Assembly (NCBI GenBank): GCA_036250195.1 | Contig: JAVHZZ010000003.1 | Location: forward strand, 40,955,835 to 41,019,834 | Direction: 5' to 3' | DNA from: Mixophyes australis | Lineage: Eukaryota > Chordata > Amphibia > Anura > Limnodynastidae | DNA length: 64,000 nt | Translations under genes and position numbers: made by a program | Part shown: one piece after another, positions 24,039 through 32,709 of the stretch | Layout: each line of letters opens with the position of its first letter | How positions within the stretch are numbered: position 1 is the stretch's first letter | Notes under the pieces: model-generated | Databases searched by the model: none | What the model saw: only the letters and a program-made list of their open reading frames with translations | What the model was told of the DNA's origin: nothing

Positions 24039-25290
24039 ATGTTGGTGACAAGTGCCTTCTCATCTACCCATAAGTCAAACAGATGTGACAACTATGCCTC
24101 TTTCACAAGACACAAACAATCCGTTACATCTCTATTCATTCTCTTGCTGTCTCTAGCAGGGAATATTGAAGCTAATCCTCGCCCTTCCCTTTCGCCAAAT
24201 GCTAGTATTGTTCATAGTGAACCTTTGAAGCTTCCAAAAGGACAGTCTGTTTCCCATGTAGGCTAGTATGTAAACTGGATGACTTAACAGCTTGGTGCTT
24301 TTTTTACATAAACCTAAAGTGACAACTCTTATAAAATGTAGCTGAATCCTAAAATTGGGGAAGCATCTTTTGCTCTTCGTGCATATTCAGTTTTTAGGAA
24401 CAATAAAACAAAGAAAGGAGGGAGAGTCTTATTCTGTATACAGTGTGCTCAAACTACATATGGATACTTAGGGAAAGATTCAATTCAACGCGAGGTGTCT
24501 CCGGAACGTCTGTGGAGACACCTTGCACCGATGTTATGGTAGGAATCTCCGCTCACTTTTTAGATAGAGGTGCGCAGAAAAATGAGCCGAGATTCCTACC
24601 GTAATTGCCAGCAATGTGCTCAGCCGGACATCGCGTTGGCACCTGAGCTCCCCCTTTAGTTGGGAATGTTTGTCTTCCTTCTCTAAACCAATCATTATTG
24701 TTGACATTTATATACCCAATACAACCTCCATCAAGTCCCTAACTGATATCATGAACTTTCTGGGCAGCATTGTTTCTTCAAATTTAAAAAACAAGCTGTT
24801 GGTTCTTGGAGACATTTAACTGAATTGAACTCACCCCCAAAACAGCAAATGATGTGACCAATAAAAATCTCAAAATCTAAATCAACCAGCAAAGACCAAT
24901 CTCAAGTCCTCTAATTATTCAAACATTATAGCCTTGAGCATTTCCTTGATAACCTAACTGTCCCTGGTTTAGAATCAATTTTGATACCTGACCCAATATT
25001 CTGCATTTCAGAACGCTCAATCAAGAGTCCTGAAATGCTGTGATGTGCATGTTCCATTCTTCAGAGCCAGGTGCATGGGTCTCACCTTACCTGGTTTCTG
25101 ATGTTATTGACGTATACCACTTCAGATATGCCCTGTGGAGGAAATGGAAACTTAGAGAAGATCTCCATTATTATATGCGCATGTACTAGACAAAGGTGAG
25201 TAGCAGAAGCCCAACACTACCGTTTCTCATCAAAACACTTCAAATCCTGCAAATTTGTAGAAGGTTATCAGTAATTTAATGAAACAAATT
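24039..25290 (+). pseudogene. decayed LINE 5' region (ORF N-terminus and endonuclease)
   Basis: At 24039-24266 the frame contains LFILLLSLAGNIEANPRP. This matches the N-terminal hydrophobic segment plus a 2A-like DxExNPGP motif that many CR1/L2-group LINEs carry, here degenerate (N for D, R for G). After a small palindromic insertion (24471-24633), plus 24616-24819 shows IPNTTSIKSLTDI and KNKLLVLGDI, the VGDFN region of an AP endonuclease. Further downstream, near 25110-25180, a frame reads YALWRKWKLREDL, typical of the EN-RT linker. Many stops interrupt it. RT was not found, so the fragment ends before the Ngaro element. Confidence 0.7.
24471..24633. mobile_element. small palindromic insertion inside the LINE remnant
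   Basis: Inverted blocks GGTAGGAATCTCCGCTCA and TGAGCCGAGATTCCTACC lie at about 24538-24601. Outer segments TCAACGCGAGG and CGGACATCGCGTTG are loosely inverted. It splits the LINE frame, so it is probably a MITE inserted later. No clear TSD is seen. Confidence 0.5.
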
Positions 25291-25519
25291 TAACTTATCG
25301 ACCCAGCGCTCACCTGTCCCGGAGGATTGGGTCCTAGAAGTTGAGTGCAGGGAAGTAGGAGCTGTAGCAGTACAGGTAATGCTAGTAAACAGAAAGCTAC
25401 ACAGCAACACTGAGCCTACAAGTGAGAGAAGTCACTGTGAGAGTGAGTACATTAGGGGCAAGCAAAGATAAGGGGAAAACACAGCACAGAAAGACTGTAG
25501 AAGATGATCAGGGCTACGC

Positions 25520-25700
25520 ATCTTAGAGAGAGCTGCAAGTCTCACAGAAAAAGCTGCATGTCTGACAGAAAGAGCTGCCGACCTTACCAAGAAAGCTGAT
25601 AGTCTTGCCAAAGAGCTGCCAATCTATCAGGAAATTCTGCTGGGTAACTAGAGAAAGCTGCAAGACTAATAGAGGGAACTGTCAATTCCATAAGGGAGTC
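25520..25700 (-). repeat. 21-bp repeat array, inverted relative to 3271-3396
   Basis: Units such as AAAGAGCTGCCGACCTTACCA recur with a period of about 21 bp. Their complement resembles CTGGCAGCTCTTTCTGTTAA of the 3.3-kb locus. Units here are more diverged. Both loci are therefore probably copies of one dispersed element. Confidence 0.65.
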
Positions 25701-25715
25701 TGTTATTGCCATCTT

Positions 25716-25756
25716 CAATAATAATAATACTACTGATAATAATAATATAATAATAA
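25716..25756. repeat. (AAT)n microsatellite
   Basis: Interrupted AAT/ATA repeats directly abut the B2 end of the Ngaro element. The opposite end of that element abuts a (TA)n run. Confidence 0.85.
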
Positions 25757-26207
25757 AGGGCTCACCGTGTATGTTTCGTAAACCTTACATCAACCTTATA
25801 ATTCTAAAAACCTTTGCATGCAAATAAAGACACGGAGACTTGAATAAGTTATTAAAAATTGCCAGAACTTTTATTATGATTTTAATTTTAACTAGACCTA
25901 TGGTGGCGGAGAAAGGGCACTGCGAAACAACTCTCAAGCTGACAAACACTATCACGAGTGGACTGGCGCAAACCGCCGTACGTCCACCACCACGGGGAAC
26001 AAATCCCAACATAACTTTTGCGCTTAGTTGGCGTCAGAGTGACTGCCCCTTTTAAAACTCACTCTGCCCTCCCTCATCGAGTCGAACAGGGACCCTCCTC
26101 ACCGAAGAGCCAAAAAGGGAGTTACTGGTGCCTCAACGTGGGGCAGTGACCTACGACAACTACCAATTTGCCCACAAATCAGCCGCTGAACGCAGTGCCT
26201 TCCTACC
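25753..26207 (-). repeat. Ngaro B2 terminal repeat
   Basis: Bases 25753-26019 match B1 at a constant offset of 678 with one substitution. B2 then has 61 bp (26020-26080) where B1 has 2 bp, and a further 23 bp (26138-26160) absent from B1, flanked by CAAC on one side and ending ACAAC on the other. It rejoins B1 up to TGCCTTCCTACC. Bases 26208-26251 match neither B1 nor A1. Confidence 0.9.
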
Positions 26208-26251
26208 GCAACATAACCGGACATACCCTACCAAAGGAGTGGGTGGGTGGG

Positions 26252-26432
26252 ATCTCGTGCTGTGGAATGAACCAGAACAGGAAGTGCAGCCTCCTATATC
26301 AATCAAGGTCCCTCCCACTGGATTACACATTGGTCGGGCCAACCCATGTTAACACCTTCAGGTCAGTGTTCAGCTTACTACAAACCCTGTCGCCCTTTAA
26401 GCGCATTCGTCCTATTCAGCCTCATTTGTCAT
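26252..26432 (-). repeat. Ngaro A2 repeat
   Basis: 181 bp from ATCTCGTGCTGTGGAATGAA to CTCATTTGTCAT, the same as A1 at 32710-32890 except for two substitutions (near 26336 and 26402). It sits between B2 and B1 as expected for split direct repeats. Confidence 0.93.
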
Positions 26433-26803
26433 AAAGGGCTCACCGTGTATGTTTCGTAAACCTTACATCAACCTTATAATTCTAAAAACCTTTGCATGCA
26501 AATAAAGACACAGAGACTTGAATAAGTTATTAAAAATTGCCAGAACTTTTATTATGATTTTAATTTTAACTAGACCTATGGTGGCGGAGAAAGGGCACTG
26601 CGAAACAACTCTCAAGCTGACAAACACTATCACGAGTGGACTGGCGCAAACCGCCGTACGTCCACCACCACGGGGAACAAATCCCAACATAACTTTTACG
26701 TCGAACAGGGACCCTCCTCACCGAAGGGCCAAAAAGGGAGTTACTGGTGCCTCAACTACCAATGCGCCCACAAATCAGCCGCTGAACGCAGTGCCTTCCT
26801 ACC
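26433..26803 (-). repeat. Ngaro B1 repeat
   Basis: Starts at the AAAGGGCTCACCGTG boundary, follows B2 almost exactly to 26697, then lacks two segments present in B2, and ends at about TGCCTTCCTACC. Its far side continues into unique element sequence next to the SGNH ORF stop. Confidence 0.9.
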
Positions 26804-26838
26804 CCGCTGCGCCCCACAGACGCCGCAGCCCGCCACCA

Positions 26839-27465
26839 CTAATCTAAACACGCCGAAACTCCACCGCAAATGCTATCTATAAACAACCCCATACCTTCCT
26901 CCGTTAGATATACGCCATCACTTCTAAAAAATTGAGGTGACTCTACCCCTAACCCCGGGTGATTGATAACTAAACCTCCCATGGACCCCACTATTTTCCT
27001 AATGGCACTATTCAGCTTCCTGACCATAACTGTCATCTTTTTTAAGGGGATAGTTGTTCTCCAAGCCAGCCGGGGGATTAATGCCGACCAACCAATAATG
27101 ATATGTGGCCATGCCTCGTGAATTCGCCTAAGGTCTTCCCGAATTGAAATAATGAGCTCCAGAGACTTTCCTTTTCCCAGGTCATTGCCTCCCGCGTGCA
27201 CTACTAATATATTTGGCGGGCCATGCTGTTTAATTAGCCTCGCCAACCATGGAACCAAATCAGGCCAACCTAATCCCCTTCTACCCAACCATCTTATTAC
27301 GGTGCCATCGTGATTCGGTATAACATTAGACCTGGGGTGGCCAGCGGCCCAGAACACAAAGGAATGACCCATGATCCACACCATCTTAGTTGGAACACCA
27401 TCACCTGGAAGCAGAAAAACATTGTTACAACCATGCCACCATAAATTGGAAGACAGGCTAGGCAT
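26839..27465 (-). CDS. SGNH/GDSL hydrolase-like ORF of the Ngaro element
   Basis: 208 codons, open throughout. SGNH landmarks: block I as GHS at residues 33-35 (nucleophile Ser35), the G-x-N-D block as GGND at 92-95, and the last block as SDGVYLTEEG at 182-191. In active SGNH hydrolases the last block is D-x-x-H; here Asp183 is followed by Tyr186 instead of His (codon TAT, one transition from CAT). The dyad is therefore probably broken. Hydrolase ORFs are known in vertebrate Ngaro elements and esterase domains in CR1 LINEs; their role in the element is not settled. It lies downstream of the recombinase and before B1. The start at Met1 is uncertain, because Met28 just before the GHS block is also plausible. 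Confidence 0.85.
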   Translation of the reverse strand: MPSLSSNLWWHGCNNVFLLPGDGVPTKMVWIMGHSFVFWAAGHPRSNVIPNHDGTVIRWLGRRGLGWPDLVPWLARLIKQHGPPNILVVHAGGNDLGKGKSLELIISIREDLRRIHEAWPHIIIGWSALIPRLAWRTTIPLKKMTVMVRKLNSAIRKIVGSMGGLVINHPGLGVESPQFFRSDGVYLTEEGMGLFIDSICGGVSACLD

Positions 27466-27813
27466 AGCATAAAAGCATGAGAAGGATAGTATAGAGGAAA
27501 ACCGTACAACCGAGGGGGATCAGGGAAGAGGAAACAAATGGGGAGCAGGCCACCCAGGCAGGGGTAAACAACACCCGGAAAAACCCTGGCAGCACACCAC
27601 TAATCAGGACTTACGCCCAGGGAAACCCGGGTGAAAATCCCTTCGCGCCCCCGCTTCAAAGCGACGAGCGGAAAAGCACAGGGTAGCCCACCAAATGGAG
27701 GGAGAAGGTGGGGTAGGGGAGGGCAGTGGGGGTGGTTAGGGTAACAATAAGAGAGGGAAATTGTAGAAAAAGAAAAACTGCAAGGCAACCTTTTGATTAG
27801 TGGAACAAAACAT

Positions 27814-28578
27814 TCAAACATAAACATTGTCAATCCTGACATAAGATTTATAAGCCGTGGATTTCCAGCGGCCCAGAGCTTTTATCGTCTCAGTGGAGGA
27901 TCCCGCCAAAGCAGCAGATGTGGCCGCCCCGATCCTGAATGAATGCGTTCCGTACATAGAACTATCTAGATTTAATGACTGTAGGGACTTCTGCATAATG
28001 GATGAAAATTGGTATTTCGTCATGGGCATGCCGTTATGGTGACATAAAAACAAACGAGCCTGAGGTCTCATATTCATAAACCGTGACACTAAATTAACCG
28101 GGCAGATGTTACCATTAGGCTGCCTATTTAACTGCACCCATGCTCCCCTGCCACTCTGATCAGTTTTAGATCTAATTATTTTACATGAAACCACCCCTCC
28201 GCATAAGCTGACATGCTCAGCCTTCAAACCTGACTCTTGATGTCCCCTGGATTTAGCCACCAATTCAGAAACCCGAAAAGCACCAAAAAAGGCCATAGAG
28301 AACGCAGCGCTAAATAAGGTCTTCTCATATTCATCAACTGCGATCCCTCCCAGGGTCCCTATCAACTGGTCCAGAATATTGTTGGTGATAGGCAAGCGCG
28401 CATCCGCCTGCGAGGGTCTAGCCCTAGCCCACCCCTTTAGGGCCTTACTGATCATGAACCCCTTTGTGACATCCGTGTAACCTTGAAGCCTGGTCATGAA
28501 AGATATCCCTGCCAAAGTAGACGCCATAGAGGCTCTGGATTCCCCTTTGGAATAGCTCTCCCACATAAATGCTAACAT
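27814..28578 (-). CDS. tyrosine recombinase (YR) of the Ngaro element
   Basis: 254 codons from the first Met. The catalytic set is visible: Arg102 in FFGAFRVSEL, a Lys in RSKTDQSGRG (near 138), His212-x-x-Arg215 in THSFRIG, Trp238 in LGRWKS, and the likely nucleophile Tyr246 in YKSYVR (8 residues after the Trp; Tyr243 is less likely). This enzyme would integrate the cDNA, replacing the DDE integrase of LTR elements. The frame stays open upstream of the Met (SGQKDQSEAGQRDA and before), so the true protein is longer at the N-terminus and overlaps the end of the RNase H frame. All key residues are intact. Confidence 0.92.
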   Translation of the reverse strand: MLAFMWESYSKGESRASMASTLAGISFMTRLQGYTDVTKGFMISKALKGWARARPSQADARLPITNNILDQLIGTLGGIAVDEYEKTLFSAAFSMAFFGAFRVSELVAKSRGHQESGLKAEHVSLCGGVVSCKIIRSKTDQSGRGAWVQLNRQPNGNICPVNLVSRFMNMRPQARLFLCHHNGMPMTKYQFSSIMQKSLQSLNLDSSMYGTHSFRIGAATSAALAGSSTETIKALGRWKSTAYKSYVRIDNVYV

Positions 28579-28697
28579 AGCATCACGCTGACCTGCCTCA
28601 GATTGATCTTTTTGCCCGCTGAATAGTGACCACCGTCTCCATGATGCCTGATACGTCCTCAGGGTGGAAGGGGCTACCGCCTGTTTTACGAGCCCCC

Positions 28698-29225
28698 TTA
28701 TGCCGGCTTAAAGATCTGCCAAACATAAGAGGGACACGGAATACCAACATTGTCCGCCTGGGGAGCCATGCTACAAAACCTGCTCCATTGTCCTCGGGAC
28801 AAAGCATCGGCCAAACTATTTTGCACCCCTGGCACATGTCTAGCCCTGAAGGAAATATCGTACTGCAGGCAGCGCAACACTAGGTGGCGCAGCAGAGATA
28901 TTGCATGATGGGAGGATGCGCTTTGTTTATAGATCGACTGGAGCACCCCCAAATTGTCGCACCAGAAAACTATGTGCTTCCCTCACAACGTGGACGCCCA
29001 CAGTTCAATTGCCACGACAATAGGAAATAGTTCCAGGACCAACAAATTTTTGGTAATTACTACCCTATGCCACGCCTCCGGCCAGCTTTCTGCGCACCAA
29101 TGCCCATCCAGGTAAGCACCGAAGCCGCATGCTCCGGAAGCATCCGTAAACAGGTCGATATTAACGTTTGTTACGGGTGGTGAAGGCCATATTCGTGTCC
29201 CGTTGAAATCACTCAGGAAGGTGAG
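28698..29225 (-). pseudogene. RNase H domain of the Ngaro element, two in-frame stops
   Basis: The RT reading frame continues past its TAG (29226-29228) into an RNase H domain: DLFTDASGACGFG (first Asp), LVLELFPIVVAIELW (Glu), VFWCDN (Asp), and a C-terminal HVPGVQNSLADALSRGQW typical of retroelement RNase H. A second stop, TGA, lies near 28990 just before GKHIVFWCDN. The frame is the same on both sides of both stops. The residue expected at the first is Trp and at the second probably Arg, so each is explained by one transition. RT and RNase H are normally one polypeptide, so the copy would make RT without RNase H. Confidence 0.88.
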
Positions 29226-30446
29226 CTAAATCTGCAAATCTTCCTTGATGACCCTAGAGAGACGCACAGCCGCATGCGGCCTACTCCTCCCCGCAGTGGC
29301 TCTCTGTAGCTTTCTACAGAAAACTCTACCCATGGGAATCACACGGCAGGCAAAGTTGAACCTCCCTAACAGGGACTGAACCTGTCTGAGCGGGCTGGAG
29401 CTGGATTCCAAAGCTTCTGCAATAGCCTCGCACATCTTGGACACTTTATCAGTTGGGAGCCTGCAAATCCCGGCCACCGTGTCGATCTCAATTCCAAGGA
29501 ACGAGAGACACGTGGCTGGACCCTCCGTTTTATCCGCGGCAATGGGAACGCCTAGCACCCTAAAGAGAGCCTCAGTGGAAAACAGCGTATCCCGACAACA
29601 AGTGGAATCAGGAGGCCCGATAACTAGGAAGTCATCAAGATAGTGTGCGATCCACCGACACCCCGTTCCCTCCTGAATGCACCAATGCAAGAAGCCACTG
29701 AACTTCTCAAATAGCGCACAGGATATCGAACATCCCATAGGCAGACAGCAATCGATATAGTATCCACCACGATGCCGAAAACCCATGAATCGATACGACT
29801 CCGGGTGAAGGGGCAGTAACCGAAAAGCCGACTCAATGTCGATCTTAGCTAACAGGGCTCCCCTCCCACATTCCTGCACCAGTGCCAGTGCGGATTCAAA
29901 CGATTGATAATTTACGGAACTAAGGGTGGCGTCTATAGCGTCGTTCACTGACAGACCAGCCGGGTACGACAAGTGCTGTATCAACCTGAACTTACCCGCC
30001 GCCTTTTTGGGTACTACCCCTACCGGGGACAGAATAAGATTTTGAATGGGAGGAAGAGGGAATGGGCCCGCCATGCGACCCAGACCAACCTCCTTCGCGA
30101 TTTTAGCGTCTAGGACTTCCGGGAGAGCGAGCACCGATTTCAAATTGATCGGCGTCGCCGTAGAAATGCTGCCCTGCACTGGTAACTTAAAACCTATATG
30201 AAAACCGTCATGTATGAGAGCAGCGCTGTCTCTATCTGGGAACCAAGCAAGCCATTTGTCCAGCTCAGCCAAATTAATTAGCAATGGACCCTTGACTCGG
30301 CACAGCTGGGTTTGCACCTCTTCCGCTACCCCCACTCCGTCGGGCCTTTGCACATTCGGTGGCTGGATGCTGACCTCCGCATGCCGTGCAATTATGTTTA
30401 AATCGGCATGATGTGCCTCGCTGGCAGGCGCCTGCGTTGAAATCAA
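29226..30446 (-). CDS. reverse transcriptase of the Ngaro element
   Basis: 406 codons, open. RT landmarks: VVPKKAAGKFRLIQ (residues about 144-157), motif A AKIDIESAFRLLPLHP with Asp203, motif B LPMGCSISCALF (about 235-246), and motif C YLDD at 269-272, then FLGIEID (about 314-320). These are the features of DIRS-order RT. Both catalytic aspartates of YLDD are present. The frame overlaps the end of the zinc-finger gag frame (30274-30645) in another register, as is common for consecutive retroelement ORFs. It ends at a premature TAG before RNase H. Confidence 0.93.
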   Translation of the reverse strand: MISTQAPASEAHHADLNIIARHAEVSIQPPNVQRPDGVGVAEEVQTQLCRVKGPLLINLAELDKWLAWFPDRDSAALIHDGFHIGFKLPVQGSISTATPINLKSVLALPEVLDAKIAKEVGLGRMAGPFPLPPIQNLILSPVGVVPKKAAGKFRLIQHLSYPAGLSVNDAIDATLSSVNYQSFESALALVQECGRGALLAKIDIESAFRLLPLHPESYRFMGFRHRGGYYIDCCLPMGCSISCALFEKFSGFLHWCIQEGTGCRWIAHYLDDFLVIGPPDSTCCRDTLFSTEALFRVLGVPIAADKTEGPATCLSFLGIEIDTVAGICRLPTDKVSKMCEAIAEALESSSSPLRQVQSLLGRFNFACRVIPMGRVFCRKLQRATAGRSRPHAAVRLSRVIKEDLQI

Positions 30447-30645
30447 AACATCGACCTTTTGTGGGGAGGGTTGCTTGTACCCTCCCCGGCCCTTGAAACC
30501 TCCTGCCCGTGTAACCCTCGGCCCCTTGACTGCTCGGTCTCATGAGTTCCAGCCAGGTGTCTATGTCTTTTGACCCCAGCAGGAGCTTCTCGCGACCGCT
30601 CATCCGTTTGCGGAAGAGCTCGTCATATGCTCTCCAAAGGGCCAT
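30274..30645 (-). CDS. Gag C-terminal zinc-finger segment (Ngaro)
   Basis: 123 codons. Residues 66-84 read CFDFNAGACQRGTSCRFKH, a C-x7-C-x5-C-x3-H finger. It is followed at once by CTACGGQHPATEC (86-98), a C-x2-C-x3-H-x4-C knuckle. This pair is typical of nucleic-acid-binding Gag of DIRS/Ngaro elements. The frame is shifted by one relative to the main gag frame ending at 30623. The two overlap for 23 bases around an AAAAG run near 30633, so this is either a mutation or a frameshift site. The N-terminal MALWRAYDELF continues the helical region of the upstream frame. Confidence 0.8.
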   Translation of the reverse strand: MALWRAYDELFRKRMSGREKLLLGSKDIDTWLELMRPSSQGAEGYTGRRFQGPGRVQATLPTKGRCFDFNAGACQRGTSCRFKHNCTACGGQHPATECAKARRSGGSGRGANPAVPSQGSIAN

Positions 30646-32155
30646 CTTTTAACGCCATCCCGCTAATAAGATGCATATATCTCCACACTTCATCCTGCTT
30701 GCTGGGCCTAGTTTCCAGATAAATAGTAGCAAAAATAGAGAAGGAATTCGACCATCTAGTAAACGATCTGAACCTATCCTCCCCCATGCCGGACCTTTCA
30801 CAAGCCGCGGCAAGAGCCTTCTTTCCCTCCCCTGTCAGGGCGAACATGTCCACGTACTTTCCGCGTCTAATCCTATCCCGTACACTCGGCCTAATATTGT
30901 GGGTTATCTCTAGGGTTTCAACCTGCCCTAAGTCACTCCTAGCCACCGGCTGGTCTTCGCCTCCCGACTGCGGTGCCTGTTTGCTGCGTTTACCTAGTAA
31001 TTTCGTTTCCAATAGCTTGATGAGTTTTCTGGGCCTATCGTCCGAATCTGAGGAACCACTGCTCGTGAAAAGAACCGGTGACCCTAACAACTGTACATCG
31101 TGTGTGGTACCAGAAACGGACTCACCATGAGGAGCAGGATTCCCGGCCGCGACTGATGTCTCCACAACACTGGCTGACCCCGGTTGGGCATCTGTTGATC
31201 CCGGGATTGGTTCTACAGGAATCCCTGCCGACCTCTGGTCCCGAGACTTGGACCCGGAACGACCTCCACCGACAGCCCTCATCTCCTGGTTCGCGAACGC
31301 AGGTTCTGAAACACAAAGTGGAGCAGTAAGCTGAGATCTAGGAACGTAGTCCAGTCGACGCCGCGCCGATCCCAAGGCTGGGCCGCAGGGCTCTAATCTA
31401 GAAGGCAAAAGGGGTGACGGGCTATAGGAACCCCCGGATATGACCCGACGCTGAGGGGGGAAATCGTCGTAAGGGGCCCGGTATGATTCTTCGTAAAACC
31501 CACTTGGTCTGGACTGGGTGCGCCGCGGAGGGGACCATTGGGACGTATTACCGCCGCTGGAATGATGGTAATCATATACTAGATTATCTCGGGTGGGACC
31601 TGGCCTAAATTGACTGGTGCTGCCATACGCTCCAGACGGCGATGGGGCCCGCCGGGACCTGTACGTCCACTCGTCTGTTGCTGGCAGAACGTGGCGGGAA
31701 AGAGAGGGCCTCACAGGCGCCAGGGAGCTGTCCCCAAAAACTTCCAGGTTCCCACAACTGGGCCTATCTGATCCCACGTGTCTTTGCCCCAGCCTGAAAC
31801 TCTGGTCCCTGTCCGTCCCCGGTGTGTATGGTCTAAATGGGCCTCTGTCAGACAAAGGAGCCCCCCCATAATGTGCCCTCCAAGAAGAACCCCTGCCACT
31901 ATGGGGTAAAAAGGGGCTGGGTGGGAAATACAACTGATGAGGGGCAGGGGGGTCCAAGCTAGTCCCCCTTTCCCCCCCTGGAGGGTTGCTGGTTGTCACC
32001 CCTCTATCCCCCGTGAGACTGCCCCTAGATGGCGACACCCGGGTCTCCTGCGTGATGTTGGGCACAACTGCTGCTGGGGGAGGCACAGGGGTGCTGTCTG
32101 GAATCACCCCCCCCCTCCTCCCCCCCCCCACTGCTGACCACAAACGCTGGCACAA
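30623..32155 (-). CDS. Gag-like protein, main segment (Ngaro)
   Basis: 510 codons, Pro/Ser/Arg-rich and low complexity through about residue 400. A compact C-terminal domain then follows, with VRDRIRRGKYVDMFAL and FTRWSNSFSIFATIYLE. This resembles the conserved Gag-like domain of DIRS-order elements (patterns W-x-x-x-F-x-I-F-A and a later YMHLISGMA). It probably binds nucleic acid and packages the RNA. The first residues (MCQRLWSAVGGGRRGG) are likely not the native start: an upstream frame encodes a more fitting basic N-terminus and joins near the C/G homopolymer at about 32107-32133. Confidence 0.8.
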   Translation of the reverse strand: MCQRLWSAVGGGRRGGVIPDSTPVPPPAAVVPNITQETRVSPSRGSLTGDRGVTTSNPPGGERGTSLDPPAPHQLYFPPSPFLPHSGRGSSWRAHYGGAPLSDRGPFRPYTPGTDRDQSFRLGQRHVGSDRPSCGNLEVFGDSSLAPVRPSLSRHVLPATDEWTYRSRRAPSPSGAYGSTSQFRPGPTRDNLVYDYHHSSGGNTSQWSPPRRTQSRPSGFYEESYRAPYDDFPPQRRVISGGSYSPSPLLPSRLEPCGPALGSARRRLDYVPRSQLTAPLCVSEPAFANQEMRAVGGGRSGSKSRDQRSAGIPVEPIPGSTDAQPGSASVVETSVAAGNPAPHGESVSGTTHDVQLLGSPVLFTSSGSSDSDDRPRKLIKLLETKLLGKRSKQAPQSGGEDQPVARSDLGQVETLEITHNIRPSVRDRIRRGKYVDMFALTGEGKKALAAACERSGMGEDRFRSFTRWSNSFSIFATIYLETRPSKQDEVWRYMHLISGMALKDGPLESI

Positions 32156-32465
32156 TGGAGCGGGATGGCGGCCTGGGTCTGCGCATGCGCGACCCAGATG
32201 ACTCCGCCGACCGGGCAGCGCGACCCCGCCGACCGCTGGTTAGGATGGGGGCAATGTCAGAAGCGTGGTTCCCAGTCACGGACCCACGCTGGGGCTGAGG
32301 GAGAAATCCCTGAACTTCTGCTGAGGGAAGGGCTGGGGAGGGGCTGGCAACAACATGGCGCCGGGAGCTGAGGGGGGAAGGGGACCTATAGCGTGCTGGG
32401 CGGGCGGAGCAGCGTCTAGGACGGGGCATGATGGCAGGAGCAGTGGGGAAGGTGAAGAGGCACAA
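32025..32465 (-). CDS. probable Gag N-terminal segment in another frame (Ngaro)
   Basis: 146 codons. From the internal Met at about 32429 it reads MPRPRRCSARPARYRSPSP, an Arg/Pro/Ser-rich N-terminus common in Gag of this group. It runs into a frame different from the main gag at a C-run (32107-32133, G on the coding strand), where length change by slippage is expected. I infer that the two were one frame in the active element. The residues beyond the homopolymer are probably out of frame. Confidence 0.55.
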   Translation of the reverse strand: MCLFTFPTAPAIMPRPRRCSARPARYRSPSPLSSRRHVVASPSPALPSAEVQGFLPQPQRGSVTGNHASDIAPILTSGRRGRAARSAESSGSRMRRPRPPSRSIVPAFVVSSGGGEEGGGDSRQHPCASPSSSCAQHHAGDPGVAI

Positions 32466-32709
32466 ATGGGGAGAGGCAGAAAAATGGAGGGGGAAAGAGA
32501 GAGAAACAGGCTGGGGATAAAGGGAGAAGGATTGAAAGGAAAAACGGATAAAGGGAGTAACAGCGGTGGGCTGAAATAATAAAAAGAGAAAAACAGTAAA
32601 TAGGAAGAAAGAAAAGCAAAAAGAAGAGGTATAGGAGAAGAAACAGGCAAATTGAACAGAAAAAACAAGAGGTACTTATCCGTTTTCTGGCTCAGGTCCT
32701 CCTTCTGCA

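Noticed and set aside
25753..26803. Solo LTR plus LTR of a Gypsy-type element
   Set aside because: The repeats do not have TG...CA ends or a TSD. The A segment is also at the far end of the element, and the internal protein is a tyrosine recombinase, not an integrase. Split direct repeats explain the order.
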